Shown: in pieces, positions 27,336 to 37,400 of the stretch
Layout of the letters: every line of letters starts with the position of its first letter
How positions within the stretch are numbered: the first letter of the stretch is position 1
NCBI GenBank assembly: GCA_024636015.1
Contig: JAGXHU010000031.1
Coordinates: 1-42,187 of the forward strand
Source of the DNA: Halothiobacillus sp.
GTDB taxonomy: Bacteria > Pseudomonadota > Gammaproteobacteria > Halothiobacillales > Halothiobacillaceae
Reading direction: 5' to 3'
DNA: 42,187 nt
Program-made: the position numbers and the translations under genes
The notes under the pieces: generated by a model
Told to the model about the DNA's origin: nothing
The model's input: the letters and a program-made list of their open reading frames with translations, nothing else
The model's database searches: none

Positions 27336-29122
27336 TGCACTCAGCTTCAGAGCCGCCGGCTTCCGGTTGGCAAACCTACCGTCGATTGTTGGGGTATACC
27401 CGGCAGTATGTGCGGTTACTGGTGATTGCGATCATTGGTATGGTTGGTGCGGCGCTCACCGAGGTTGCTTTTGCGGCCCTGATGAAGCCGCTACTGGATG
27501 GCAGCTTTGTGAATCGTGATCCGGCCACTATTCATGCCATGCCACTATTGTTGTTAGGCGTTTTTGCGGTGCGGATGGTCGCCGAATTTGTCTCCGGATA
27601 TGGCATGGCCTGGGTCGGTCGGTCGGTGATTCGTGATCTCAAGCGTGACGTTTTTGATCAGGTGCTGCAGCTTCCCGTTCGCTTTTTCGATCGCGTGGCA
27701 GGTGGGGAGGTGTTGACCCGCCTCAACTATCAAAGCGAACAGGTTTCCGAGGCAGCTTCCCGGGCATTAACCACGCTGATCCGCGACAGTGTCACGGTCG
27801 TTGGCTTGATGGTCTGGTTGTTGATTCTGAGCTGGCAGCTGGCCTTGTTTATTGTTGTGTTGGCGCCGGTGCTCGTCGTGCTGGTTGGCGGCATATCGCG
27901 GGCTTTTCGGCGCTATGCCCGTCGGATTCAGGAGTCGATGGGGCAGGTGTCCCATGTTGCCGAAGAGGTGATCAACGGGCACCGAGTCGTCAAGTTGTAT
28001 GGCGGTGAGCAGTTTGAAACGGCGCGATTTGCCCGAATCAATGCACAGAATTTTCGTGACTTCATGAAGATGCAGGCGGTGACAGCCATTTCCTCACCGC
28101 TGACCCAATTTGTCCTCGCCCTGGGTATTGCCGGGATTGTCTGGTTCGCGACCACCGGTGATCGGATGCAGTCCATCAGCGTGGGCACCTTCGTGTCTTT
28201 CCTTACCGCCCTGAGCCTGATGCTTGCGCCCATGAAGCGCTTGATCGGTGTGAATGCCGTCCTGCAACGGGGTATCGCTGCGGGAGAAAGTCTGTTCGGC
28301 CTGCTCGACGAACCACGTGAAAACGATGCACCCGACGCGGCGCCCGTGGATCGTGTCAGTGGCCGCATTACCTTTGAGAACGTCGGCTTACGGTATACCA
28401 CCGGCGAATCCGCTGCCTGGGTGCTCAAGGATCTTTCTCTCACGGTACCTGCGGGGCAAACCGTTGCCCTGGTCGGGCGCAGTGGTGCGGGTAAATCCAG
28501 CCTGATTGCGAGCCTGCCGCGTTTTGTGGAAATCGAATGCGGAGATATCCGTCTCGATGAGCACTCGATCAGCCAGATGAGTCGGCAGGATCTCCGCCGA
28601 CAGTTCGCTTATGTGAGCCAGGATACGGTGCTTTTCAATACCTCGGTGGGCGCCAATATTGCCTACAGTGATGGCGGGCAGGGGGATGAGGCTCGAATTC
28701 GTGCGGCCGCGGCGGCGGCTTATGCCTTGGAGTTCATCGAAAAACTGCCGCAAGGATTCGATACGCCCGTCGGTGAGAATGGCGTCCTGCTCTCAGGCGG
28801 ACAGCGTCAGCGATTGGCGATTGCCCGGGCGTTGTATCGCAATGCACCGATCCTGATTCTGGACGAGGCGACGTCGGCACTGGATACCGAATCGGAGCGC
28901 TATATTCAGGCAGCGCTCGACAACCTGAGCCGTGGCCGTACCACGCTGGTGATCGCCCATCGCCTGTCGACCATCGAGCACGCCGATTTGATTGTGGTGC
29001 TCGATCAGGGGCGCATTGTCGAAACCGGGCAACATCGCACACTTCTCGCCGCCAATGGCGCCTATGCGGCGCTTTACCGATTGCAGTTCGGCAATCCCTC
29101 GGTCGCCGAGGCGGCCCTCTAA
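27332..29122 (+). CDS. msbA: Lipid A export ABC transporter MsbA
   Basis: This 596-residue half-transporter flips lipid A-core across the inner membrane. The first 320 residues hold six membrane helices. The ATPase half has Walker A (GRSGAGKSS), the signature LSGGQRQRLAIARAL, Walker B (ILILDEATSALD) and an H-loop (IAHRLST). It overlaps exbD by four bases and is directly followed by lpxK, the usual msbA-lpxK order. Confidence 0.95.
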   Translation: MMHSASEPPASGWQTYRRLLGYTRQYVRLLVIAIIGMVGAALTEVAFAALMKPLLDGSFVNRDPATIHAMPLLLLGVFAVRMVAEFVSGYGMAWVGRSVIRDLKRDVFDQVLQLPVRFFDRVAGGEVLTRLNYQSEQVSEAASRALTTLIRDSVTVVGLMVWLLILSWQLALFIVVLAPVLVVLVGGISRAFRRYARRIQESMGQVSHVAEEVINGHRVVKLYGGEQFETARFARINAQNFRDFMKMQAVTAISSPLTQFVLALGIAGIVWFATTGDRMQSISVGTFVSFLTALSLMLAPMKRLIGVNAVLQRGIAAGESLFGLLDEPRENDAPDAAPVDRVSGRITFENVGLRYTTGESAAWVLKDLSLTVPAGQTVALVGRSGAGKSSLIASLPRFVEIECGDIRLDEHSISQMSRQDLRRQFAYVSQDTVLFNTSVGANIAYSDGGQGDEARIRAAAAAAYALEFIEKLPQGFDTPVGENGVLLSGGQRQRLAIARALYRNAPILILDEATSALDTESERYIQAALDNLSRGRTTLVIAHRLSTIEHADLIVVLDQGRIVETGQHRTLLAANGAYAALYRLQFGNPSVAEAAL

Positions 29123-30160
29123 ATGCGCTACCCAGGATTCTGGCAACGTCGGGCTATTCGTAGTTTGTTCTTGTTCCCGCTGGCAGCCTTGGTGTGCTGG
29201 ATTGCCAAGCGACGGCGCAGCCGCGCTATGAAAGGGGAGGGGGTCGTAACTATCGATCGCCCGGTTTTCGTGATTGTCAATCTGACCGTGGGGGGAACCG
29301 GCAAGACGCCTATTCTGATCGCGCTGGCCCGAGTTTTGACCGAGCATGGCTATGCCGTAGGCATCATTAGCCGTGGGTATGGGGTGAAAATCGGGGTCGA
29401 ACCGCGTGACGTTGCTGAAGCGACAGGGGCGTCCGATGTGGGTGATGAACCCTGGCTGATTCATCAGAAACTGGATCTCCCCGTGATGGTGCACCCAGAT
29501 CGCGTTCGTGCGGCACAGCAGCTGCGGGCACGCTACCCGGAAGTCGATCTGATCCTCAGCGATGATGGCCTGCAGCATCATCGAATGGGACGCGCATTCC
29601 AAATGGCCGTGATTGACGGGACCCGTCGATTCGGTAATGGATTTTGTGTGCCCGCAGGCCCATTGAGGGAACCCTTGAGTGCACGTGCCGCGATGGATTT
29701 TATCGTGGTGAATGGCACACCCTTTGAACCTGGCCAGCTGTCTGCACGTTTTGAAATGACGACTGTGCACGATTTGTATGACGAGCAGACTCAACCCCTG
29801 GACGAATTCATGCGTCTGCATCAGGGGCAGACGATTCAGGCGCTTGCGGGCATTGGTCACCCTGAGCGTTTTTTTGATGCCTTGCGCGATCGTGGATTGG
29901 TGATCAAGAGTTACCCGCTGGATGACCATCAGCCAACACCGCGTGGTCTGTTGGTTCATTTGCGTCGTTCAGGATTACCGGTCGTGATGACAGAGAAAGA
30001 CGCAGTGAAATGGCGGCAGAATCGGCCGTTATGGCACAATCAGCCGGGGCAGATATTTGCTGTTTCAGGCCGGATGATTCTTGATGAGGCGCTGATTGAC
30101 GCCGTTCTTACTCGCCTGGACGCCTATCGGGCCGAGCTTGCCCCGACGCTGGAAAAATAG
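29123..30160 (+). CDS. lpxK: Tetraacyldisaccharide 4'-kinase
   Basis: This 345-residue inner-membrane kinase phosphorylates the 4' position of the lipid A precursor. An N-terminal membrane-associated segment (RSLFLFPLAALVCWIA) precedes the P-loop VGGTGKTP. ISRGYG, LSDDGLQHHRM and VMTEKDAVKW are family motifs. The ATG begins immediately after the msbA stop. It ends the MuiA-ExbBD-MsbA-LpxK run; an apparent promoter follows for the next genes. Confidence 0.95.
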   Translation: MRYPGFWQRRAIRSLFLFPLAALVCWIAKRRRSRAMKGEGVVTIDRPVFVIVNLTVGGTGKTPILIALARVLTEHGYAVGIISRGYGVKIGVEPRDVAEATGASDVGDEPWLIHQKLDLPVMVHPDRVRAAQQLRARYPEVDLILSDDGLQHHRMGRAFQMAVIDGTRRFGNGFCVPAGPLREPLSARAAMDFIVVNGTPFEPGQLSARFEMTTVHDLYDEQTQPLDEFMRLHQGQTIQALAGIGHPERFFDALRDRGLVIKSYPLDDHQPTPRGLLVHLRRSGLPVVMTEKDAVKWRQNRPLWHNQPGQIFAVSGRMILDEALIDAVLTRLDAYRAELAPTLEK

Positions 30161-30230
30161 ATCCAGCCCTAATCTGTTCTCTTTGCTATTCTTCAGCATA
30201 TGCTAATATACCATGATTGTTTTGTGGTAA

Positions 30231-30260
30231 TTGACCGGGCAGCGAGATGGAACTTATGCT
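30231..30260 (+). promoter_or_regulatory. Possible promoter of the Trm112-kdsB operon
   Basis: TTGACC (30231-30236) and TATGCT (30255-30260) are 18 bp apart in an AT-rich gap, 46 bp upstream of the Trm112 start. Confidence 0.4.
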
Positions 30261-30306
30261 GTATTTTTGTTTTTCTGCTTACGATCAATGACTTTGGAGT
30301 TTAGAT

Positions 30307-30525
30307 ATGGATAAGCGTTTGCTTGAAATCCTGGTTTGCCCTGTGACCAAAGGTCCGCTGATTTACGACAAGGATAAACAGGAATTGATTTCCCTGTCTG
30401 CCCGACTGGCCTATCCGATACGCGATGAAATTCCGGTGATGCTGGAGTCCGATGCCCGCACATTGGCGCCGGATGAATACGAGGCACTGCGTGCCACTCA
30501 TCCGGCAGATTCCACCTCGTCATGA
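30307..30525 (+). CDS. Trm112-family protein (YcaR-like)
   Basis: This 72-residue protein has the form of the bacterial Trm112 family: [14 protein letters not shown] and the closing [11 protein letters not shown]. Only one of the four zinc cysteines of eukaryotic Trm112 is kept, which is usual in bacteria. In eukaryotes Trm112 activates methyltransferases; the bacterial role is not settled. GGAG lies seven bases before the ATG. It overlaps kdsB by four bases, as in the conserved lpxK-ycaR-kdsB order. Confidence 0.92.
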   Translation: MDKRLLEILVCPVTKGPLIYDKDKQELISLSARLAYPIRDEIPVMLESDARTLAPDEYEALRATHPADSTSS

Positions 30526-31295
30526 GTCATCCGCCGTTCTGCGTCATCATCCCTGCCCGAATGAACTCAACGCGTTTACCGGGCAAACCGCTGGCTGATA
30601 TCCACGGTCGGCCGATGTTGGCCTGGGTTCATGATTGCGCCCTGGCCTGTGGTTCGGAAGAAATCGTGATCGCCACTGATGACGAGGTACTCCGGTCTGC
30701 GGCGGAAGCTTTTGGGGCGCGGGCCGTACTGACCAGTGATCAACATCAATCAGGTACGGATCGATTGGCCGAGGTGGTGGATCAACTGGCGATTGCGGAC
30801 GATACGATCGTCGTGAACCTGCAGGGGGACGAACCCCTGATGGCGCCAGAACTGCTCCGTCAGGTTGCGCGTCTGCTGGCGGAACATCCCGAGGCAGCTT
30901 TGTCCACACTGATGGTTCCGATTCTGACGCAGGAAGAATTTCTCGATGCTTCTGCCGTGAAAGTTGTGGTGAATGATCAGGGGGAGGCGCTGTATTTTTC
31001 ACGTGCTCCGATCCCATACGATCGTGACGGTCAGAGCGTGGAGGGTTCCGTGCTCGGTTTTCGGCACCTTGGGCTGTATGCCTACCGCGCCGGATTCCTG
31101 CGCCGATTTGCGCACAGCCCCATGAGCCGACTGGAGTCTTTGGAAAAGCTGGAACAGCTGCGCGCATTGTCGATGGGTGAGCGGATCGCCATCGCAGTTG
31201 CTGAGCGCATTCCCCATGCTGGAGTTGATACCTACGCGGACCTTGAGCGGGTGCGCTCAGTTTTGGCTCGAGACGGCATGCACGCACCCCCCTGA
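30522..31295 (+). CDS. kdsB: CMP-Kdo synthetase
   Basis: This enzyme transfers CMP to 3-deoxy-manno-octulosonate for lipopolysaccharide inner core assembly. The N-terminal CTP-binding motif [16 protein letters not shown] is clear, followed by [18 protein letters not shown], and HLGLYAYR. The length (257) is typical. It overlaps the Trm112 gene by four bases, which suggests coupled translation. Confidence 0.95.
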   Translation: MSHPPFCVIIPARMNSTRLPGKPLADIHGRPMLAWVHDCALACGSEEIVIATDDEVLRSAAEAFGARAVLTSDQHQSGTDRLAEVVDQLAIADDTIVVNLQGDEPLMAPELLRQVARLLAEHPEAALSTLMVPILTQEEFLDASAVKVVVNDQGEALYFSRAPIPYDRDGQSVEGSVLGFRHLGLYAYRAGFLRRFAHSPMSRLESLEKLEQLRALSMGERIAIAVAERIPHAGVDTYADLERVRSVLARDGMHAPP

Positions 31296-31432
31296 TCTTT
31301 GATATCCGTGCGCGCAAGCGGGCGTTACCGATTTTTCTTTCTTCTCCCTAGATTTTCCCACCAAAAACCAGTCCCCATGGCCTTGGCACGGGGACGGCTG
31401 TCTTCATCAATAGTGAATAACGAGGTACGTGA

Positions 31433-31960
31433 ATGAGTATGGATCGGATTCTTTCTGGAAATGAGTATGTGCTGCGGCCAACGCAAACTATTCAATCGCG
31501 AACCGATGTGCGTGGCGTGATCACCTTCGTCAACCGTACCTTGACGGAGGTGTCTGGCTATACTCGGGAAGAACTGCTGGGGGCACCGCACGCTCTTCTG
31601 CGTCACCCACAGATGCCGCGGTCGATCTATTACGTGCTTTGGGAAACGATTAAGGCAGAGCGCGAATTTTATGGTTATGTCAATAATCGCGCGAAGAATG
31701 GGGACAACTACTGGGTGATTACTTATGTCGCACCGCATTATGCGCCGGACAAAGTTTTGGATGGCTTCAGCTCGGTCCGTCGAGCCCCCCTGCGGGAGCG
31801 TATCCCGGAGTGGGCGGATATCTACGCACAATTAAACCGCGTAGAGGCTAACTATCCCCGTAAGGAGCAATGCGAAGCGGGCAGGGACTGGCTGGGCAAC
31901 TATCTCCATAAGCGCACGCGCTACACGGATTTGACCCAATATGTGCTCTCAGGATTGTGA
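31433..31960 (+). CDS. Stand-alone Aer-type PAS domain protein
   Basis: This 175-residue protein resembles the N-terminal PAS sensor of the aerotaxis receptor Aer, which binds FAD. The matching order is VSGYTREELLGAPH, RHPQMP, a Trp in VLWETIK, then NRAKNGDNYWV. It lacks the membrane helix, HAMP and signalling domains, so it must hand its signal to another protein or act otherwise. A C-terminal extension of about 50 residues has no recognised domain. The ATG follows GAGG at eight bases. It converges with a small membrane-protein gene and overlaps it by 12 bases at the 3' end. Confidence 0.85.
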   Translation: MSMDRILSGNEYVLRPTQTIQSRTDVRGVITFVNRTLTEVSGYTREELLGAPHALLRHPQMPRSIYYVLWETIKAEREFYGYVNNRAKNGDNYWVITYVAPHYAPDKVLDGFSSVRRAPLRERIPEWADIYAQLNRVEANYPRKEQCEAGRDWLGNYLHKRTRYTDLTQYVLSGL

Positions 31961-32146
31961 TTCGGAGTCTGACTCGGAAGCCTGCTTTTTAACGGCTTTT
32001 CGCTTCAGGCGGATGAAGAGAAAAATGATCCAGAAGAGGATGGCCAGGACGCCCGCACCATAGCCCAGATAGGCCGTGCAGAGGACGATGCTGCCGAGAA
32101 TGGCGCTGATGAGCAAGAATTCATAGGTTGATCGTTGTATACGCAT
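31949..32146 (-). CDS. Small two-helix membrane protein
   Basis: This 65-residue protein has two membrane helices (about 8-29 and 31-46) followed by a basic, then Ser/Glu/Asp-rich C-terminal tail (RLKRKAVKKQASESDSESQS). No family recognised. The ATG at 32146 has no strong ribosome site, and the frame is open further upstream, so the start is uncertain. It overlaps the 3' end of the converging PAS gene by 12 bases. A cupin gene lies upstream on the same strand. Confidence 0.5.
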   Translation of the reverse strand: MRIQRSTYEFLLISAILGSIVLCTAYLGYGAGVLAILFWIIFLFIRLKRKAVKKQASESDSESQS

Positions 32147-32174
32147 AAAAATCCGCGGGGTTAGGTGGGCGAAA

Positions 32175-32594
32175 CTAGGGTGTAGCGGCTTCTGGTACAT
32201 CATGTTTGCCGGGATGGGGCGGGCAAGTAATACATAATAGCTGCAATGGATGTTGCCCCCTACTGTGTACCTGATGAGCGAGCCCGGGCGCGATGTGAAT
32301 GACGTCCCCCGGTACGAGGGCAAATTGATCGTTGCCCAGGATCATTAATCCTGCCCCATTCAGGATATGCCAGACTTTTTCGCCACGGGGAGAGGGTGGC
32401 CAATCTACCATCTGTCCGGCGGCTATCTCCAGCTCGGTGAGGCTGAAATTTACGACGGCATGCTGTTCAGGCACCATCAGACGCCGCATGGTCACACCGT
32501 CGACATCGTGTACGGCCTCGGCATGGGCACGGTGATTGAGGTACGATTGCCGATCAGGCAGTTCTCGAGTTTTTTTGCGTTTTTTTTCTGACAC
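32175..32594 (-). CDS. Cupin-domain protein
   Basis: This 139-residue protein has a single cupin barrel: the strand-turn EKVWHILNGAGLMILGNDQF followed by the second motif PGDVIHIAPGLAHQVH. The first motif lacks the usual HxH pair (it reads WPPSPRGEKVWH), so metal binding may be reduced or absent; the second-motif His is kept. The basic N-terminus is Lys/Arg-rich. The start is GTG at 32594, with GGAAG about ten bases before it, in a run of A. Divergent from the DUF2288 gene. Function unknown. Confidence 0.75.
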   Translation of the reverse strand: MSEKKRKKTRELPDRQSYLNHRAHAEAVHDVDGVTMRRLMVPEQHAVVNFSLTELEIAAGQMVDWPPSPRGEKVWHILNGAGLMILGNDQFALVPGDVIHIAPGLAHQVHSRGQHPLQLLCITCPPHPGKHDVPEAATP

Positions 32595-32706
32595 TTTTTT
32601 TGAAGCTTCCTAATTATTTATATGTGTTGCCCATGCTCATCAAGTATTGGCTGATCGCCCCGTCTGGCAACGCGCCCATCCACTCAGAACCGTGTATTTA
32701 CCCATC

Positions 32707-33051
32707 ATGCTAAACGATATGCCCCCCGAAGACCTTTCTACGACTGTCGATCTGACCCCGGATGAGCGTTGGTCTCTATTTGCCGGACAAACCGCCCGCA
32801 TCGAGTGGAGTGAACTGGCACCTTTATTCGCGCGCGGGCAAGTGGTCGTCGTGGATGCATCACTGGATTTGGTCGATGTCGCCGTCGCCGTCGTCGATGA
32901 TAACAAGCCCTTGGTCGAACAGTGGATGCAGCAGAAGTTGTTTGGACTTCTGGACACCAAAACGGCCAGTTTCTGGGCAGAAGGGCATACGCCGATATGG
33001 GCCGTAGTCGTTCAACCGTGGGTGCTGGCCCAGGCAAGACAGATCCCGTGA
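32707..33051 (+). CDS. DUF2288 protein
   Basis: This 114-residue cytoplasmic acidic protein matches the DUF2288 pattern: TARIEWSELAPLFARGQVVVVD, LDLVDVAVAV, VEQWM and a C-terminal WAVVVQPWVLAQ. The family is widespread in proteobacteria and cyanobacteria, with unknown function. I start at ATG 32707; an ATG at 32719 is also possible, and an upstream ATG at 32647 would add 20 residues outside the family. Divergent from the cupin gene. Confidence 0.85.
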   Translation: MLNDMPPEDLSTTVDLTPDERWSLFAGQTARIEWSELAPLFARGQVVVVDASLDLVDVAVAVVDDNKPLVEQWMQQKLFGLLDTKTASFWAEGHTPIWAVVVQPWVLAQARQIP

Positions 33052-33085
33052 TCGATGAGACGTCGGCCTGATGATGTTCCGTTCG

Positions 33086-33122
33086 TTGACAGTCGGTGCA
33101 AATAATTCAATAGTAGGCTATT
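33086..33122 (+). promoter_or_regulatory. Possible promoter and operator of the Old Yellow Enzyme gene
   Basis: A perfect TTGACA (33086-33091) is followed 17-19 bp later by a weak -10 candidate within AATAG-TAGG-CTATT (33109-33122), a five-base inverted repeat. A repressor bound there would cover the -10 element. Confidence 0.35.
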
Positions 33123-33167
33123 AATTTAACCACCAAATATCTTCCAACGAAATCCAGGAGCTTCTAC

Positions 33168-34262
33168 ATGAGTGCCGATTCCAATCTGCTGCAACCTATC
33201 GTCTTTGGCGCGATCTCATTGGCCAACCGCGTCGTAATGGCGCCGCTAACCCGCTGCCGCGCCGGTGCGGGTAATGTCCCAACCGACTTGATGGTTGAGT
33301 ACTATCGTCAGCGGGCTTCTACCGGGCTGATTATCAGCGAGGCAACCCAGATCATGCCGGAAGGGCAGGGGTATCCAAGCACACCGGGCATCCACTCAGC
33401 TGAGCAGGTCGCTGGTTGGCGGAAAATCACCGATGCCGTACATGCCGCCGGCGGAAAGATGGTGCTTCAACTCTGGCACGTGGGTCGGGTGTCCCACTCC
33501 GAATTCCAACCGAATCAAGCCTTGCCTGTTGCGCCGTCAGCCATTGCCATACCGGGAGAGGGGTATACGCCTTCAGGTATGAAAAAGCCCTATGAGACGC
33601 CGCGTGCACTGGAAACAGCCGAGATTCCCGGCATTATCGCGGCCTATGTGCAAGGTGCCAAAAACTCAATCGCAGCGGGTTTTGATGGGGTAGAGATCCA
33701 TGGTGCGAATGGCTATCTGATCGACCAATTTATGCGTGATGGCAGTAACCATCGTACCGATCAGTATGGCGGTAGTCTGGAAAATCGTACGCGCCTACTG
33801 ATGGAAGTTGTCGAAGCCGTTACGGCTGCCGTAGGTGCCGAACGTACCGGTCTGCGTATCTCCCCCGTGCAACCCGCGAATGGCATGAGTGACAGCAATC
33901 CGCAGGAAACTTTTACCTATGTCGTCGAGAAGCTGAACGCCTATCCGCTGGCCTATCTGCACATTGCTGGTATGGGTGTTGATCAGCCCGGTGCCGCCGG
34001 TCCGACTTTCGACCTCAATAGCCTTCGTCCGTTGTGGTCCGGCAAGCTGGTTGTCAACTATCGCTATGATCTGGCCAAGGCGGAGGCCGCTATTGCCGGT
34101 GGATATGCGGACGCCGTGGCTTTTGGGGTGCCGCTGATTGCCAACCCGGATCTGGTCGCGCGGATTGCTCAGGATGCCCCGTGGAATGAGGCGGATAGCA
34201 GCTCATTCTATGGCGGAGATGAGCACGGCTACACCGATTATCCGGTGCTTTCCGCGCACTGA
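33168..34262 (+). CDS. nemA: Old Yellow Enzyme-family alkene reductase
   Basis: This 364-residue FMN-dependent enoate/alkene reductase is of the NemA type, active on electrophiles such as N-ethylmaleimide. OYE landmarks are VMAPLTRCRA near the start, LQLWHVGRVSH, the active-site HGANGYLIDQF with its His/Asn pair, and RTDQYGGSLENRTR. The AGGAG site eight bases before the ATG is strong. The gene is transcribed alone, behind its own promoter and ahead of a strong terminator. The symbol follows the family; the natural substrate is not known. Confidence 0.9.
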   Translation: MSADSNLLQPIVFGAISLANRVVMAPLTRCRAGAGNVPTDLMVEYYRQRASTGLIISEATQIMPEGQGYPSTPGIHSAEQVAGWRKITDAVHAAGGKMVLQLWHVGRVSHSEFQPNQALPVAPSAIAIPGEGYTPSGMKKPYETPRALETAEIPGIIAAYVQGAKNSIAAGFDGVEIHGANGYLIDQFMRDGSNHRTDQYGGSLENRTRLLMEVVEAVTAAVGAERTGLRISPVQPANGMSDSNPQETFTYVVEKLNAYPLAYLHIAGMGVDQPGAAGPTFDLNSLRPLWSGKLVVNYRYDLAKAEAAIAGGYADAVAFGVPLIANPDLVARIAQDAPWNEADSSSFYGGDEHGYTDYPVLSAH

Positions 34263-34299
34263 GCTTGCTGTCAACCGACTGCGACGTTCGTTATTTCAC

Positions 34300-34324
34300 C
34301 CCGGCAATATGCCGGGTTTTTTTT
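34300..34324 (+). terminator. Intrinsic terminator after the Old Yellow Enzyme gene
   Basis: CCCGGC (34300-34305) pairs with GCCGGG (34311-34316) across a five-base loop, followed by eight T. Confidence 0.88.
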
Positions 34325-34439
34325 GTCATCAAATTGACGGAATTTCGCGCCATTTCCATGCTAGGATCTCGTGAAATTTCGATCCATATACACGGATCGA
34401 GATGGCGTCAGGAAAAACTACCCGAGCAGGATTTGGATC

Positions 34440-37400
34440 ATGGATGAGACCAACAAACAGACCCCCGATAATTCTGTGAAAGGGATGCCGACTGATCAAT
34501 CGTCGGTGCCCGGTGCTGTTCATCCTGCCAAAGCCGCGCGCCTGCGCGGTTTTTTATCGCGTACATTTCGGTGTGTGTCATCCCTGCTGGTACGGGGCGG
34601 TGCATTGATGCTGGGACGAATGGCCTGGCAGCCGCCTACCTGGCCACGCTCCGCCTATACATTGATGCGCCGCAAGCCGCGAGAAACGGCCGGCGCCCTC
34701 ATATCGGCTCTGGTGCTGGTCGCTGCGGGTTGGTGGGGGTACGACTGGTACCAGCATCGTCCCAAGCCAATTGAACCCCCAAAAGTGACGATATATGTCA
34801 GTCCGCCCGCCGTGACGGACTATACCCAAACCCCGATCACGATCCACCCGCTGGTCGTTGACTTCTCGGCTTCTGTCGCGCCTATTGCGCTGGTTGGAAA
34901 ACCGGCCCGTACGGGAATTGAACTTGAACCTAAGGTGGCAGGTAGTTGGGTATGGCAATCGGATCGGGAGCTCGTATTCACGCCTGCCGCCGATTGGCCG
35001 GTCGGTCAACACTACACCCTGACATTTGATCCCAAGACGGCGATTACAGCGGGTGTTCTCCTCGCCAAGACCCAGGTTGCGTTCTCAACTGTCAATTTCG
35101 GCATGTCACTGACGGATCAGTCTTTCTATCAGGATCCGCAGGACCCACTCAAAAAATCAGCTGTTTTTGGGGTTCAATTCAATTATCCCGTCGATCCCGC
35201 TTCCTTTGAGCAGGCGGTATCGCTGGCCATGCTCGATACCAAGGGTAAGCCCGGCAAACCTGAAAAGTTCACGGTGACTTACGACTTGCGCCATCTGAAC
35301 GCCTATGTGCATTCGACACCGCTGAGTGTGCCGCTGGATGAGCAACGGTTGCAGGCGCATTTTTCTGCTGGCGTGAAAAGTATTCGGGGGGGCGCTGGGG
35401 TTGAAACGCCGTTGACCGGTGTGGCACTCATCCCCGGTCTGTACTCGTTGTCATTGACAGGGGTTTCGATACAACTGGTGGATAACGATCATTTCGAGCC
35501 GGAGCAAACCCTGATCGTGACGACGTCATCGCCGGTGACGAGCAAAGACCTCAATGAAAAAATCCAGGCCTGGCTGCTGCCTGAGCGGACCGATCATCGG
35601 GACTGGTATCCCGGCATCGTGAGTGAGTCGGTGCTTGCTGAATCGGCGCGCCTGCCGTTGACGATGCAGCCCACGGAGCGCGAGACGGATGCCACCCATG
35701 GCTTAACGCTGTCGGCTGAACCGGGGCGCTATATCTATGTGCGGATCAGTCAGGGGCTCAGTGGCTTCGGCGGTTATCTCTTGGGTAAACCACAGACCTT
35801 TATGCTCCAGGTTCCCCCTTATCCGCAGATGCTGAAATTCCTGGGGCAAGGGTCGCTGCTCTCGATGAGTGGCGATCATCGAATTTCAGTCGTCGCCCGC
35901 AATATGCCGGGAATGCGTGTCAGCATCGCCCAGGTATTGCCGCATCAGATTCAGCATCTCGTTGCCTTTAATCAAGGCAATTTCGAGCATCCGTTGCTGG
36001 GTATCGGCCCCGACCATCTGACCGAGCGTTTTGTCGAGACCCAAACGCTGCCGAACCAAGATCCGACAAAAGCCGTGTATACCGGGGTCGACCTGAGCCA
36101 ATTTCTCGGTAGTGGCAAATCCCGCAAGCGGGGGGTGTTTTTGGTTCGCGTGACTCCTTGGGACCCGACAACGGACCCACAAGAGAACCCCGGCGACACA
36201 ACGGACGACAACAGTCCGTTCAATGCCAATAGTGGTGGCATGTCGAATGATGAAGCGAGCGATGCGCGTTTGATCGTGGTCACGGATCTTGGATTACTGG
36301 TGAAACGGGCGTTGGACGGCAGTTTTGATGTGTTCGTGCAGTCGATTCATAGTGGTCAGCCAGTCAGCCAAGCGGTCGTGAAGGTAATTGCGGAAAACGG
36401 ACAGACCCTGATTTCCGAGACCACCGGTGCGGACGGACATGTCCATTTTGCGTCACTGAAGGGCTTTTTGCGTGAACTCAAGCCGGTGATGTTTACCGTC
36501 AGCCATGTGGATGCCCCGCCTGTGAGTGGATCAACCGGGACAGCATCCGATGCGCCCGAAACGGATTTCTCCTTCCTGCCCATCGGGTCCAGCGACCGTC
36601 AGCTGAATTACAGCCGATTCGATATTGGGGGCGCCCCAAGCGCAGAAAGTGGCGGTGAGCTAAGCGCTTACCTGTTCTCGGATCGTGGGCTGTATCGTCC
36701 CGGTGACGAGTTCCATATCGGCATGATTCTGCGGGCGGCAGATTGGAAACAGAATATTTCCGGTGTTCCCCTCATGCTGGAGCTGGTGGATCCGCGCGGA
36801 ATGACGGTGACCAAACAGCGCGTCACCCCTGATCAGAGCGGGTTCATGGAATGGCAGTACACCCCAGACGAAACGGCGCCCACCGGTTCCTGGGCCGTGA
36901 ATCTCTACCTGATCAAAAATAACGATATCGACACCCTGTTGGGGTCGACCTCGGTCATGATTCGTGAATTCGAACCGGATCAGACCCGGGTCAGTGCCCA
37001 TTTACAACCCGACGGTGGTGCTGGCTGGATCAAGCCGGCCGACCTGCATGCGCTGATTCAGGCCGACACGCTCTATGGCACCCCGGCCGCGAATCGCCGC
37101 GTGACGGCCACCTTGACGCTGCGTCCGGCTTTCCCCGCGTTTCCGGCTTTCTCGGATTACCATTTTTATGATCCGCACCGCGCCAAGGAAGGCTATACCG
37201 AAACCCTGCAGACGCAAACGACGGATGCCAAGGGCGCGGCCGACTTCCCAATCGATCTGTCCAGTTTTGCCAACGCCACCTATGACCTGCGTTTTTACGC
37301 TCAGGTGTTTGAACCCAATAGTGGGCGTAATGTGGCCTCTGCAGCATCCACGCTCGTATCGAGTGCGGATTATCTGATCGGGATTAAAACCGATGGGCCG

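Noticed and set aside
28793..29959. 388-codon frame opposite msbA and lpxK
   Set aside because: Spans the junction of two essential genes on the other strand; composition is typical of antisense shadows.
31371..31395. Hairpin between kdsB and the PAS gene as a terminator
   Set aside because: The stem GTCCCC/GGGGAC has a long imperfect interior and no T-run, so it is not a convincing intrinsic terminator.
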